A DNA stretch of 64,000 nt from JADJOM01 sp963817435 (GCA_963817435.1 CAWFNY010000001.1:930001-994000), one strand, 5' to 3'; shown: positions 8,102 to 17,918, counted from the stretch's first letter. The notes: a model not told the origin generated them from the sequence alone. Made by a program: numbers and translations.

Positions 8102-10327
8102 ATGTCAGTGCCACGCCGCATAACGTCGCTCGTCCTCCTGCTCCTCGCGCTTCCCCATGGCGGCTGGGGACAGCAGCAAGCAGCGATTCCGACGCTCCCG
8201 CTCCGCTGCGGAATGGTCATCACCCGTTCGGCGCGAGTCATCCCGGGCACCCCGGCGATCAGCGGCTCCACCACACTCGACTCCGCGTGCGTCACGGTTC
8301 GGGGAGCGAATCTCACGGTCGACTTCTCACGCGCCGTCATGCGGGGCGCGGTTCCGGGCTCGGCGCCGGACCAGGCCACGGGCCTCGCCATCCTGATCGA
8401 TGGCGGGCGGAATGTGCGGCTCATCGGGCCCGCGGTGCACGGCTACAAGGTCGGCATCCTCGCCCGGGGGACCCGCAACCTTTCGATCGTGGGTGGCGAT
8501 CTGAGCCACAACTGGAAGCCCCGGCTGTACAGTCTCATCGAGCATGAGAGTCTCGTGGACTGGCTCTCGTTCCACCACAACGAACGGGACGAGTGGCTGC
8601 GGTACGGCGCGGCGATCTATCTCTCGGGCGTGCGTGGAGGAACCATCCGGGGCGTCGTCGCGGAGCAGGGAATGAACGGCCTGATGCTCAGCTCGAGCGA
8701 CAGCATCCGGATCGAAGACAACAGCTTCTCGTTCAATTCCGGGCTGGGCATCGGCCTCTACCGCTCCAGTGACAATCGCATTCTCCATAATCGGATCGAC
8801 TACGACGTGCGCGGCTACAGCCACGGCTACTATCGCCGCGGGCAGGATTCCGCCGGCCTGCTCTTCTTCGAGCAGAGTTCACGCAACATCGTCGCCTGGA
8901 ATTCGGTGACCCACGGTGGCGACGGACTCTTCCTGTGGGCGGGTCAGACCACCATGGATTCCGGGGCCGGCGGCGCCAACGACAATCTCTTCCTGGGCAA
9001 CGACTTCAGCTTCGCACCCACCAACGCGATGGAGGCGACATTCAGCCGCAATCAGTTCGTCGGCAACCGGGTGACGGGGAGCGATCATGGCCTGTGGGGA
9101 GGCTACAGCTATGAGAGCAGGGTTGTCGCCAACTGTTTCGCCAGCAACCGGATCGGCATCGCGATCGAGCATGGCCAGGACAATCTGATCCGCGGCAACC
9201 AGTTCTCAGGGGACTCCACCGCGATCAGGCTGTGGGGCGACCCTCTCGAGCCATCGGACTGGGGCTACCCCCGTCATCGCGACACTCGGAGCCGCGATTA
9301 CCAGATCGCGGACAACCGGTTCGCCCGGCATCGCGTCCTGCTTCGCGCGCGGAACACTTCGGGGCTCCTGTTCGCCGGCAACCGGTGGTCGGGGGTCGAC
9401 AGCGTGACCGTGCTCGGAGACTCGACCACCGTGGACGACCGCGACAACGCGGAAGCGGCACTCCGCAGTTCCGACTGCGCAGGCGTCCCTGCCCTCGCGG
9501 CGTCTGAACTCGCCGGCCTGCCCCGTTCGATCGGCCGGCCACGACCGATTCCGGTTTCGCCGGTGACCCGCCGCGATCGCTCGGCGATCGTGGTGGACGA
9601 GTGGGGCCCCTACGACTGGCGGTCACCACGGCTCTGGCCAGTCGACAGCAGCCATGCCTCACCGCTGCGTCTGGCGGTACTGGGGCCACCCGGACGGTGG
9701 AGGGTGATCGGACAGCGGGGCATCGCCAGCCTCTCCGCGCGGGCCGGTCGGGTGGGCGACACGCTCAGCGTGGCCCCAATGTCCGACTCGCTCGGCGACT
9801 GGGCCGTCCGCCTCGAGTATCGCGGCGAGGCCACAACCTCTCCCACGGGCGTGCCGACTTCCGCCGGCACGTCCTATGGATTCGGCTACGAACGCTTCGA
9901 GCCCGGGATCGACTGGGAGACCCGCATCTTCGCCTGGAGCGACAGCACCGATCCCCGCACGCGATCCGACGCCTTCGCGGCGCTGCTGGGGACGGAGCCG
10001 GCGCTGCGTGTCCGCCTGCCGCGACTCGATCTCGAGTGGTACCGGCCGACCATGAAAGGGGTCCCCCAGGAGCGATGGGCCCTCGAGGCCAGCACGATGG
10101 TCACGCTGCCAAACGCCACCATGGCGCTGCGAACGATCAGCGACGATGGCGTACGCGTCTGGGTCGACGACCGACTGGTCATCGACCACTGGGACTCCCA
10201 CGAGTCGGCGGTGGATGAGGTGCCCATCGCCCCGGGACGGCATCAGTTGCGGACCCAGTATTACCAGATGGACGGCTGGACCGAACTGCGGGTCGAGATC
10301 GCCAGGGTGGACCGCCCGCGGGGGTGA
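8102..10327 (+). CDS. Secreted right-handed beta-helix protein with C-terminal PA14-like domain
   Basis: The 741-residue protein starts with a signal peptide (MSVPRRITSLVLLLLALPHGGWG). Residues of about 60-420 show many short repeats of the NosD/CASH type, such as NRIGIAIEHGQDNLIRGNQF, that build a right-handed parallel beta-helix; proteins of this fold often bind or cut polysaccharides. The C-terminal 150 residues contain a PA14-like motif, ISDDGVRVWVDDRLVIDHWDSH, a typical carbohydrate-binding module. The ATG at 8102 is chosen over 8054 because it places the signal peptide at the N-terminus. A role in cell-surface or extracellular glycan handling is likely, but the substrate is unknown. Confidence 0.8.
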   Translation: MSVPRRITSLVLLLLALPHGGWGQQQAAIPTLPLRCGMVITRSARVIPGTPAISGSTTLDSACVTVRGANLTVDFSRAVMRGAVPGSAPDQATGLAILIDGGRNVRLIGPAVHGYKVGILARGTRNLSIVGGDLSHNWKPRLYSLIEHESLVDWLSFHHNERDEWLRYGAAIYLSGVRGGTIRGVVAEQGMNGLMLSSSDSIRIEDNSFSFNSGLGIGLYRSSDNRILHNRIDYDVRGYSHGYYRRGQDSAGLLFFEQSSRNIVAWNSVTHGGDGLFLWAGQTTMDSGAGGANDNLFLGNDFSFAPTNAMEATFSRNQFVGNRVTGSDHGLWGGYSYESRVVANCFASNRIGIAIEHGQDNLIRGNQFSGDSTAIRLWGDPLEPSDWGYPRHRDTRSRDYQIADNRFARHRVLLRARNTSGLLFAGNRWSGVDSVTVLGDSTTVDDRDNAEAALRSSDCAGVPALAASELAGLPRSIGRPRPIPVSPVTRRDRSAIVVDEWGPYDWRSPRLWPVDSSHASPLRLAVLGPPGRWRVIGQRGIASLSARAGRVGDTLSVAPMSDSLGDWAVRLEYRGEATTSPTGVPTSAGTSYGFGYERFEPGIDWETRIFAWSDSTDPRTRSDAFAALLGTEPALRVRLPRLDLEWYRPTMKGVPQERWALEASTMVTLPNATMALRTISDDGVRVWVDDRLVIDHWDSHESAVDEVPIAPGRHQLRTQYYQMDGWTELRVEIARVDRPRG

Positions 10328-10495
10328 GGTTGGCTGGTCGCGCGACGGCCGAGGTCCGGCACCGGAGCGCCGCGGGCCAGCCGTGAGGCATCAGGGGGCA
10401 TCGGGCCGGAGGCAGCAGGCCGCCAGGGGGACATTGCGGTCCTCCACGAGCGCGCTGTAAGTTGGCTTCGTTAATTCCCTCCTCCGGAGTCTCAG

Positions 10496-11764
10496 ATGCG
10501 ATCGCTGGTCACTGCCGCAGTCCTTGCCTGCCTTGCGGTCCCGGCCGAGGCCCAGTCGCTCAACAGCCAGATCAACGGGCTGTTTACCTTCGGCGACTGC
10601 GGCAAGCCGCTCTGCCTTTCGGTTGGCAGTGGCCACGGCGACCACTTCATCCCCGCAGTGCAGGCGGGCACCTCGACCGTGATCGGCTTCGTGGAGAGTT
10701 CGGTCGGACGCTCGGTCGCCTCCACCCCGATCAGCGCGACATCGAGCGGCAACACCTTTGCGATCATTGGCGGCCTCCCAGTGCAGTCCTCCACTTCGCC
10801 CGGCCCGATCTTCGGCGAGCGAGCGCAGACTCTCGGCCGGGGACGTTTCTTCCTCGGCGCCTACGTCTCGCAGATCGCCTTCACCAGTCTCAACGGCACT
10901 CCGCTCGACAATGTCGAGTTCAATTTCGCGCACCAGAACGTGGGTGACACGCTCTATGGCGTTCCCGATTTCGAGAACGACCATATCGCCGTGCGCCTCC
11001 GCATGGACATGAACATCACGAGCACCTACCTCAATGCCACCTGGGGGATGCTCGACTTCATCGACGTCGGCATCGCGGTGCCATTCGTCCGGACGACCCT
11101 CGACGGCACGGGTACCGCGCAGATCATGCCGTTCGGCAACTCGACGGTGCACAACTTCGGCGGCGATCCCCTGAACCCTATCCTTCGGGCCACCACCCGG
11201 GTCTCAGGATCCGCCTCCGGTATCGGTGACGTCGTCGGCCGCGTGAAGGTGAACCTGGGCCAGGGCAAGAAGTTTGGCGCCGCGCTCCTGAGCGAGGTCC
11301 GGTTTCCCACCGGCGACGAGCAGAACTTGCTGGGCGCCGGGTTCACCTCGGTCCGGGCGATGGGGATCGCGTCCGCCCAGTTCGGCGACTTCGCTCCTCA
11401 CCTGAACGTCGGGTACCTGGCACGAAGCAGTAATCAGGTGAACGACGCCTTCCTCGGGACGCTGGGCTTCGATCAACTCATGGCGCCGTGGGCGACCATG
11501 GGTGCGGAGCTGATCACCTCCTGGCAGGTCGGCGCGCGCAAGCAGACGCTGCCGGGCGACATCGTGTATTCAGTGCCAATCGCGCGCCGCATCCCGTCCA
11601 CCAACGTTCCGAATCGCAGGGATGAATTGATGAACCTGTCGATGGGAATGAAGTTCCGGGTTCGCGGAGGAGCCGTGATGGTGCTCAACGCGATGGTGCC
11701 GATGCGGAAGACCGGGATGCAGCCGGACTGGATCTGGACGGCGGGACTGGAAGGATCCTTCTAG
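10496..11764 (+). CDS. Outer-membrane beta-barrel protein (transporter-like), unknown substrate
   Basis: The 422-residue product has a clear signal peptide cleaved after AEAQ and then long stretches of alternating polar and hydrophobic residues with many Gly and Asn, as in outer-membrane barrels. It ends in Phe (GLEGSF), the usual C-terminal barrel signature. It starts at ATG 10496 with CGGAG eight bases upstream. It resembles generic transporter-like outer-membrane proteins, but no specific family is asserted. A symmetrical hairpin follows the stop, so it probably forms a single transcription unit facing the convergent Big2 lipoprotein gene. Confidence 0.7.
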   Translation: MRSLVTAAVLACLAVPAEAQSLNSQINGLFTFGDCGKPLCLSVGSGHGDHFIPAVQAGTSTVIGFVESSVGRSVASTPISATSSGNTFAIIGGLPVQSSTSPGPIFGERAQTLGRGRFFLGAYVSQIAFTSLNGTPLDNVEFNFAHQNVGDTLYGVPDFENDHIAVRLRMDMNITSTYLNATWGMLDFIDVGIAVPFVRTTLDGTGTAQIMPFGNSTVHNFGGDPLNPILRATTRVSGSASGIGDVVGRVKVNLGQGKKFGAALLSEVRFPTGDEQNLLGAGFTSVRAMGIASAQFGDFAPHLNVGYLARSSNQVNDAFLGTLGFDQLMAPWATMGAELITSWQVGARKQTLPGDIVYSVPIARRIPSTNVPNRRDELMNLSMGMKFRVRGGAVMVLNAMVPMRKTGMQPDWIWTAGLEGSF

Positions 11765-11771
11765 TACTGCT

Positions 11772-11794
11772 CCGCCACCCACGAGGGGTGGCGG
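11772..11794. terminator. Hairpin between convergent genes
   Basis: CCGCCACCC and GGGTGGCGG form a perfect nine-base stem around a five-base loop, eight bases after the stop at 11764. There is no T-tract, so it may act as a bidirectional structural terminator or mRNA-end stabiliser for both convergent genes. Confidence 0.55.
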
Positions 11795-11810
11795 GCGCGC
11801 GGTGGAAGGA

Positions 11811-13160
11811 CTAGTTGAGCGGTGCGCCGGCCCGGATCCAGGCCCGGATGGTGTCGCGCATGGCGGCCGGGATGAGCGTTGTGCTGCTGGGCATCCCGCC
11901 CGGACATGCCGCGGGTGCGGTGTGGTCCAGCTTCTGAATGAGCAGGCTCGCGGCCTCGGCGCTCACCCCGCCGCCGGGCGCCACTTCGACGAGCTGACCC
12001 GACTGGCAGGTCGTCGGCACGTTGAAGAGCAGATTGTAGGTGGGCGTCGCAGCGCCACCCAGACTCAGGCCACCAAGCCCGCCGCTGGCAGTGTGGCAGA
12101 AGGTGCAGCCACCCGCCGCCGGTGCTGCCCACATGTGATGGACGTGGCTGGTGTAGCTGAAGTACGCGTTAGCCTGCAGCGCCACCGACGACGCCGCCTG
12201 GCTCGTCACCAGCAGCTGATTCGTGTAGAGGCCGTTGGCCGGTACCGTGCCGCTGGCCTCGAGCGTCCACGATCCGACAGTGGCATTCCCCGAGGCATCC
12301 GTCAGTACCGTCCCGCCCGTCACGCTCCCGCCTCCGCTGAGCACCGAGAAGGTCACCGAAAGCCCCGTCACCGGGTTGCCGAAGGTGTCACTCACCTGGA
12401 CGGACGGCGCGACCGCCACGGCGGAGCCCGCGGCCGCCGTCTGGTTGTTGCCGACGGTGATCGTAAGGACCCGGGCGGCGGGCGGGCCGGGAGCGACGTT
12501 CAGGGTGATCGTAATCGTCTGCGGACTGTTCCCGGCGACGGCTGAGGTGACCGGGAGCGTCGCGGTGTAGGAGCCGGCCGTGAAGATGCCCGTGGTGAGC
12601 GGTGTCAGGGTCAGGGTGGCTGGCGCGATCGTGGTGCTGAGTGATGGGAGCAGCCAGTTCTGCTGCGCGCCGGTGTACTGAATCGTTCCCAGGGTGATGC
12701 CGGTGAGTGACAGCCCACCGGTGTTGGTGATGGCGACGGTCTGCGGCGACGGACTCGCCTGCCCCGCCTGCGAATTGAAGGTTGCCGTCGTCGCCGCTAG
12801 GCCGATGGCCGGCTGGGTCCCGACGCGCACCCGGGCCGAGCCCTGCATGCCGTCCACCGTCGCGGTGATCGTCACCGTGCCCGCGGACACGCCCACGAGT
12901 CCGCCGGTGTCGTCGACCGTCGCGATGGACGGGTCGGCGCTGACCCAGGTCACCGGGCGGCCGGGCCGGAAGGCGCCGGTCTGATCGAGCGGGAAGTCGT
13001 TGAGGGAACTCGTGGTGCCGATGACGAGGTCCGAACTGTCCGGGGAAACCGTCACGGAGCGCACCCGGACATCCGGCAGGTCGGTCAGCACCTCGCGGCA
13101 GGCGAGCAGCAGAAGCGCGGAGGCGGCAAGCAACCCGGCGAAGCGGCGTGCACCCATCAT
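11811..13160 (-). CDS. Lipoprotein with Big2 and Ig-like domains and a C-terminal CxxCH heme motif
   Basis: Starting at ATG 13160 (GAGG seven bases upstream, overlapping the kinase stop), the 449-residue protein has a lipoprotein signal with Cys in LLLLACREV. A Big2 domain (VTVSPDSSDLVIG to VDGMQGSARVRV) follows, then a region of repeated Ig-like strands, then an invasin-like Big1 segment (SDTFGNPVTGLSVTFSV). Near the end CTFCH follows a His-rich segment, and two further cysteines lie downstream, as in the c-type heme modules of secreted proteins. It is thus predicted to be an outer-membrane-anchored protein that may bind one heme. It is the third gene of the globin-kinase operon. Confidence 0.75.
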   Translation of the reverse strand: MMGARRFAGLLAASALLLLACREVLTDLPDVRVRSVTVSPDSSDLVIGTTSSLNDFPLDQTGAFRPGRPVTWVSADPSIATVDDTGGLVGVSAGTVTITATVDGMQGSARVRVGTQPAIGLAATTATFNSQAGQASPSPQTVAITNTGGLSLTGITLGTIQYTGAQQNWLLPSLSTTIAPATLTLTPLTTGIFTAGSYTATLPVTSAVAGNSPQTITITLNVAPGPPAARVLTITVGNNQTAAAGSAVAVAPSVQVSDTFGNPVTGLSVTFSVLSGGGSVTGGTVLTDASGNATVGSWTLEASGTVPANGLYTNQLLVTSQAASSVALQANAYFSYTSHVHHMWAAPAAGGCTFCHTASGGLGGLSLGGAATPTYNLLFNVPTTCQSGQLVEVAPGGGVSAEAASLLIQKLDHTAPAACPGGMPSSTTLIPAAMRDTIRAWIRAGAPLN

Positions 13161-13168
13161 CGGCAACC

Positions 13169-15566
13169 TCAACGGATCTCGGTGATGACCCAGCCGGATC
13201 CCCGGCGGGAGAGCTGATAGACATTGTCTGCGGGCAGCTCATTCCGCTGGCCGGATGCCTGGAACTGCCACTTGCCTGACACGGTCGCGGTGGCGATGTC
13301 GCCGGCGAGCTCCAGGTCGGTGATCGTCAGGCGGACCTGCAGGTTCTTCATGTTGGGCAGCGCCTGCTTGAGCTGCTGTTCCCGGAGTGCGGGCATGCTG
13401 GGAAATACCTGGCGCACCCGGGCCACGTCGCGCGTCTCGAGCGCGCGCGCGTACGCCTGAATCGTGGCCTCCGCCTGGGTCCGGAGATCAGCCTCACTGG
13501 GGCCCGCGGGAGCGGTCACTGTCACGGTCGCCGTCGCCTGCCGTCCGCCCGAGACGGCGGTGATCGTGGCGGCCCCTGCCGCCCGCGCCGTGACGGTGCC
13601 ATCCGGGTTCACCGTCGCGACCTGCGGCGCGCTCGAACTCCACTGCGCCTTCTGGTCGGTGCCGTGGCCGCTCCCTCCGAGCAGATTCGCACTCAGGGTT
13701 CCGGTCTTGCCCGCCTCGAGCGTCAGATCCGCCGGGGTGATCGTGAGCGTCGTCACGGCCGCGGCCTGGACCGTGACGGTCATCGAGCCGCTCACCTGCT
13801 CCACCGTGGCGGTGATCAGGGTCCGACCGGGCTGTCTCCCCATGACCTGACCACCAGCGCTGACCGTCGCGACATCGGGGGCGCTGGACTTCCAGACAAT
13901 CTGGCGGCCCGGCACGCTGTGCCCCGCGCCATCGATCGGGTCGGCGTCGAGCACCACGGTTTCCCCCACCGTCACACTGTTGGGTCCGGTGACCTGCACC
14001 GCCTGCAACGGCGCGAGCCGGGAAGTCGAGGCGGAGGCCCCGGCAGGCGGAACGTCCGTGCGCACCGCTGGCCGCTGCGGCTTGGGCACAGGAGGCTTCG
14101 CTGCGGCGGGCTGGGGCGCCACGACGTTCGGGGCTGGTGGCTTGGCCAGGGAATCGACGACCGCTGAGGTCGATTCGGCCTGGCCCACGCGGATGCCGCC
14201 GACAGAATCCTGGTGCGAGGGGATCGCCGACGCCGCTTCGGGCGAACCGCCCCCAGGGGCCGGAGCGGCCGACGGTGCCGGGCGCGCGGCTCTTCCACGG
14301 CTGGAGCACGCCCAGCCCGCCGAGTACCGCCACAAGTACCACCGCGCCAGCGATCAGGAGGGGATTGCGCCGTGGCGCGGGGGGAGCCGTGATGCTCGTT
14401 GGGGCGCTGGCAACCGTGGGCGAGGCCTTCGCTGCCGCCCGGCGGGTCTTGGGCGAGGGGCCCGAGTTGGCGCCCGCCACGGACGGGACGGGGCTTCGCG
14501 GGGTGCTGACCCGCTTGAGCAGCCGCCGGTTCTCCCCCTGCATCGCGTACTGAATCAGCTGCGAGCGCACCGGGTCGTCGTGATCCATCATCGGCGCATT
14601 GAGTGCGCGGACGACGTCTTCCATCCGCGCGAAGCGATCCTCCGGCCGCTTGGCCAGCATTCGCTCGATCACCGCGGCCAGCTCGGGGGGGCAGCTCGGC
14701 ACCCGTTCCAGCACCGGCGCGGGCGGCTCGTGCGCATGCTTGAACATGATGTTCATGGCGCTCCCCCCCTCGAAGGGGAGCGAGCCGGTGATCATCTGGT
14801 AGGCCGTCACGCCAAGCGAATACTGGTCGGTGGCCCCGCTGAGCGGCATGGCATGGCACTGCTCGGGACTCATGTAGTGCGGAGTCCCGATGGCCGCGCC
14901 GGTCATCGTCAGGCCCTCGGTATTCGCCACCTTGGCGATGCCGAAGTCGGTGACGACCGGGTGGCCCTCGATGTCCACCATGATATTGGCCGGCTTGATA
15001 TCGCGATGGATGACACCGTGCCGGTGGGCATACCCCAGGGCGTCGGCGACCCGGCTGAGGATCTGGGTCACCATCAGCGGCGGCAGCGGGGCCTGCCCCT
15101 TGATGATCGCGTCGAGCGGCTGTCCCTCGATGAACTTCATGACGAAGAGCAGGAGGTCCTGTTCCTGCTTGACCGCGTAGATCGGGACGATGTTGGGATG
15201 GCTCAGATTGGCGACGGTGCGTGCCTCGAGCCGGAAACGCTCGACCATGCCGTCGCCCTGCAGCAACTGCGGGTGCATCGCCTTGATGGCGACCTTGCGA
15301 TCGAGCTGGATATCGTGCGCGAGGTAGACCGAAGCCATGCCGCCGCTGCCGATCTCCAGCAGGATCTCGTATTCCCCCAGGGTGATGTCCCGAAGCGTCT
15401 CGAGAAACCGGTCCTTGAGCACAGCGGTGTTCGACACCATCACCGTGCTCTCGTCGGTGGTCCCGACCGGGTTGGACACCTCGGTCCCGCAGGAGGCGCA
15501 GAACCGGGCCCCCCGGCCAACCGGGGTGCCGCACTTCTCGCAGACCGCTCCTGTGGTGCCGCTCAT
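13169..15566 (-). CDS. Ser/Thr protein kinase: zinc ribbon, kinase, TM, two Big2 domains, NTF2-like end (frameshift near 14282)
   Basis: From ATG 15566 the protein shows a double CxxC zinc ribbon (residues 9-26), a complete Hanks-type kinase (GSGGMASV, Lys95 of VAIK, HRD 187-189, DFG 207-209), a Pro/Ala-rich linker and one membrane helix (about 402-421). The frame then breaks: after about residue 428 sense continues one base out of phase, where two Big2 domains and a C-terminal NTF2-like domain (LRTQAEATIQAYARALE to WVITEIR) follow. The total length, 2398 bases, is not a multiple of three, consistent with one extra base in a GC-rich run. With the shift mended this is a transmembrane receptor kinase with an exported Ig-like sensor. 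Its start overlaps the globin stop (ATGA). Confidence 0.85.
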
Positions 15567-15979
15567 CGGCCGAAGTGCTCCAGGTACTTCACGCCCGGCA
15601 GCATGGCCGCCTTCCACGCCTGCTCGACTTCCGGTGTGCATTCCGGGTCGTGGAGCCGGGCGGCGTACAGCAGGCTGTCGAGAAACATGTCGTACTGCTC
15701 GGCCGGCACGTTCAGGTCCGAGGGACCGTGGCGTTCGGCGATGCGCTCCAGCAGGTGCGGGTTCGGGCGTCCGGCGTAGCTGAGCAACAGGCCGAGCCCA
15801 TGCTGCAGCAGTTTGTGCTGCCGCTCGAAGCGGGTGTTGGCAAACTGGGGCGCGATGGCGGGATCGCTGGCCAGAAACCGCTCGTAGAACGAGCGGAAAA
15901 AGTCCTCGTGGCGCAAACAGCGCTCGTAGCTTGCGCGGGCAAGCTCGATCTGCTGGGGAGTTGGCGCTGGAGCGGTCAT
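15563..15979 (-). CDS. Single-domain globin
   Basis: The 138-residue protein has a globin fold of flavohemoglobin-like type. Tyr32 in RSFYERF lies where the B10 tyrosine is expected, Gln54 or His55 (RFERQHKLL) near E7, and His84 in LLERIAERHGPSDLNVPAEQY is the likely proximal heme ligand. There is no FAD/NAD reductase domain. The ATG at 15979 was chosen because it gives a normal globin length; the in-frame extension to 16429 has no support. Its stop overlaps the kinase start, so heme-based gas binding may be linked to the kinase. NO or oxygen handling is the family's usual role; which ligand applies here is unknown. Confidence 0.85.
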   Translation of the reverse strand: MTAPAPTPQQIELARASYERCLRHEDFFRSFYERFLASDPAIAPQFANTRFERQHKLLQHGLGLLLSYAGRPNPHLLERIAERHGPSDLNVPAEQYDMFLDSLLYAARLHDPECTPEVEQAWKAAMLPGVKYLEHFGR

Positions 15980-16009
15980 TGCACCGGGATAGGCATGGTC
16001 GGATTTCAA

Positions 16010-16037
16010 AAGATACGCCGGGAATGGCCATTGTCCA
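16010..16037 (-). promoter_or_regulatory. Candidate promoter of the globin-kinase-lipoprotein operon
   Basis: On the minus strand TGGACA (16037-16032, five of six -35 matches) is followed after 16 bases by TATCTT (16015-16010, four of six -10 matches). Transcription would begin about 25 bases before the globin ATG. No operator palindrome is obvious. Confidence 0.4.
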
Positions 16038-16732
16038 CCATTCAGTGGGGGCGGATCAGGAGGCGGTGCGACACCACGTCCGGGCCCGCGCAAGCCTGGG
16101 CCCGGGAGCGGCTCGACAAACTCGCGCCGTGGCGCCTGACGAACGGTACGACCAGCGGGAAGTGCCCCGGCCGACCCGGGGTGCCCCCACCGGTTCGCCT
16201 GGCTCCGGCTCAGCCGAGCCGCGGACCGCCCTCGCCTGCGGCCGGGCACCCTGCCCTGTCTGCATTTCGGTCGTGGCGAATCCGCCCGTGCCTGGCTCCG
16301 AGTCATGCCATCCGCATCGACAGCCCCTGGCGGCCGGAGGCCCCGGAATGGGGATAGGGGGCGACGTTCAGACCCGGAGCTCCTGCCCCCAAAGTGACCG
16401 GGTACCGGGCAGGGACCGGGCCAGGTCATCGATCAGAAAGTCCGGGCATGACCCGAGATCCGCGTCAGGAGCGCCGCGGGTATCAAAACCGGGGCGGAGC
16501 GTGCGCCCACGACCCGGCCAGAAGGCCTGCAGCCGGCCTGCCCGCGGCGATGGTCCCGCGCGCGGCAGCCGGCGCTGGTGAATCGCCAGAGGCAGCTTCG
16601 GGAAGCACATGACGCCAAGAGGCGCGCGACCCGTCAGGGATCGCGCGCCTCATTGTATTCGCCGGCAATCGCAACTCGGGGTGGATTCGCCGCAACGCGC
16701 ACCGCCGCGAGCGGCGAGGTGACCAGCGAGCA
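16038..16732. other. Gene-poor region of about 700 bases between the globin promoter and tRNA-Met
   Basis: Open frames on both strands here are short, overlap each other and lack ribosome-binding sites or recognisable motifs, so no gene is called. The one clear structure is the hairpin at 16619-16651, a perfect 11-base stem (GAGGCGCGCGA with TCGCGCGCCTC) around a short loop, which lies downstream of tRNA-Met and may end its transcript. The rest shows nothing that can be named. Confidence 0.5.
16619..16651 (-). terminator. Strong hairpin downstream of tRNA-Met
   Basis: An 11-base perfect stem with an extra CCC/GGG pairing inside it lies about 80 bases beyond the tRNA 3' end. There is no clear T-tract on the minus strand, so termination activity is a guess from position and strength. 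Confidence 0.4.
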
Positions 16733-16806
16733 TAGCTGGGGGCGGATTCGAACCGCCGACCCCGGCATTATGAGTGCCGTGCTCTAACCACCTGAGCTAC
16801 CCAGCC
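16733..16806 (-). tRNA. tRNA-Met (CAU), elongator type
   Basis: The minus strand reads GGCTGGGTAGCTCAGG at the 5' end, an anticodon loop ACTCATAAT with anticodon CAT, and the T-arm GGTTCGAATCC. The acceptor pairs except for a G1-U72 wobble; the discriminator is A. The CACTCATAATG loop context is that of elongator tRNA-Met rather than the lysidine-modified tRNA-Ile. No CCA is encoded. Confidence 0.95.
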
Positions 16807-16843
16807 TTGGGGCGCAAATCCTAGCGAAGCGCCCCACCCTCCG

Positions 16844-17875
16844 TCAAGGTTTCCCGGCCTCAAACATGCCGATTGCGCCCTTGGTGGCGTCCGCGAATGC
16901 ATGCGTGACGAACGGATAGGTCCCCGCTTCCCTCAGGCGCGTCTCGAAGATCGCACCACCGCCGACGGGGACCATGACCGTCTGGACGCCGGTCAATGGC
17001 GCAGAGGTCGTCGCATCAAGGAAGACCCGCTCGAAGATCCCGCCCACAACATGGAACGAAGAAATCCGGTTCGGGCCGGCGTTGACGACGTAGATCCGGA
17101 TGAGCTCGCCCACCGGGACGCTGATGGGGTGCTTGGCGTATTGCGCCGATCGGCCGTTGAAGACCACATAATCCGGCGCCTGATCCAGCACTTTCGGCCA
17201 GTCGAGGCTCCGCGCACGGTGACTCCTGTCCTCCGGAGAGAGATAGAACTCGCTCTGCACCAGGACGAACTCATGGGCCTTGGGGCGGGGGACGACCGGA
17301 TCCACCACAAAGGCGCCGTACATGCCGTTGGCGATGTGCGCCGCGACCGGCGCGGTGCCGCAGTGATACATGAACACCCCGGGCACCCTTGGCACGAACC
17401 GGTAGTGGATCGAGTCGCCCGGATTCACGTTGACGTAGTACCGGCTTGGCGCGATCTCCGCCGCATGGAAGTCCATGCTGTGCGGCATGGGCGCCTTGTT
17501 GACGAGCGTGAAATCGACGGTGTCCCCTACGGTCGCGCGAAGTACCGGGCCGGGCACGCCACCGCCGAACGTCCACGCCTCGTAGGTCACTCCCTCGTCG
17601 ATCGTGATGGGCGCGTGGCTTATCTCGAGACGCAGGTGCCTGAGATGGCCGGGCACCGACGGCTGCGCCTCGGCGGCGATCGGCGCGGGCACGCCGGCAG
17701 GACCGACAGCGGCCTCCCCATGGGAGATATCCGCCGCGGCCGCCCCGGGAGCCGCTGACGACGGCTTCTCTGCTTGCGCCGGCGCCTTGCGTGGAGCACC
17801 GGGCTGACAGCCGGAGATCGAGACGAGAAAAGCTATGGCGACGGTGAGAGAACAGCTCCGGAAGCGATACGACAC
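16844..17875 (-). CDS. NirK-like two-domain copper protein (nitrite-reductase-type multicopper oxidase), lipoprotein
   Basis: From the GTG at 17875, which has a perfect AGGAGG seven bases upstream, the 343-residue protein carries a lipoprotein signal (VSISGC, Cys23) and two cupredoxin domains. All copper-nitrite-reductase landmarks are present in order: His132, Asp135 and His137 (PHSMDFH), His171-Cys172 (YHCG), His180, Met185, His275 and His325, matching type-1 and type-2 sites plus the catalytic Asp and His. Reduction of nitrite to NO is the family reaction, though related lipoprotein oxidases of unknown role exist. It lies 43 bases after ftsB in the same direction, so it may be read from the eno-ftsB transcript. 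Confidence 0.82.
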   Translation of the reverse strand: MSYRFRSCSLTVAIAFLVSISGCQPGAPRKAPAQAEKPSSAAPGAAAADISHGEAAVGPAGVPAPIAAEAQPSVPGHLRHLRLEISHAPITIDEGVTYEAWTFGGGVPGPVLRATVGDTVDFTLVNKAPMPHSMDFHAAEIAPSRYYVNVNPGDSIHYRFVPRVPGVFMYHCGTAPVAAHIANGMYGAFVVDPVVPRPKAHEFVLVQSEFYLSPEDRSHRARSLDWPKVLDQAPDYVVFNGRSAQYAKHPISVPVGELIRIYVVNAGPNRISSFHVVGGIFERVFLDATTSAPLTGVQTVMVPVGGGAIFETRLREAGTYPFVTHAFADATKGAIGMFEAGKP

Positions 17876-17918
17876 CAGGAAACCTCCTGTACGCAAGGAA
17901 GCCAGCGGACAGTGCGCC

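Noticed and set aside
11800..12150. c-type cytochrome call for the Big2 lipoprotein
   Set aside because: Only a single CxxCH and no axial-ligand pattern can be seen, so it is described as a motif, not as a cytochrome.
15980..16429. Extended N-terminus of the globin to 16429
   Set aside because: The extension is low-complexity, Pro/Arg-rich and out of keeping with globin length; ATG 15979 fits.
16733..16806. tRNA-Ile2 (lysidine) reading of the CAT-anticodon tRNA
   Set aside because: The CACTCATAATG loop context and acceptor are those of elongator tRNA-Met.
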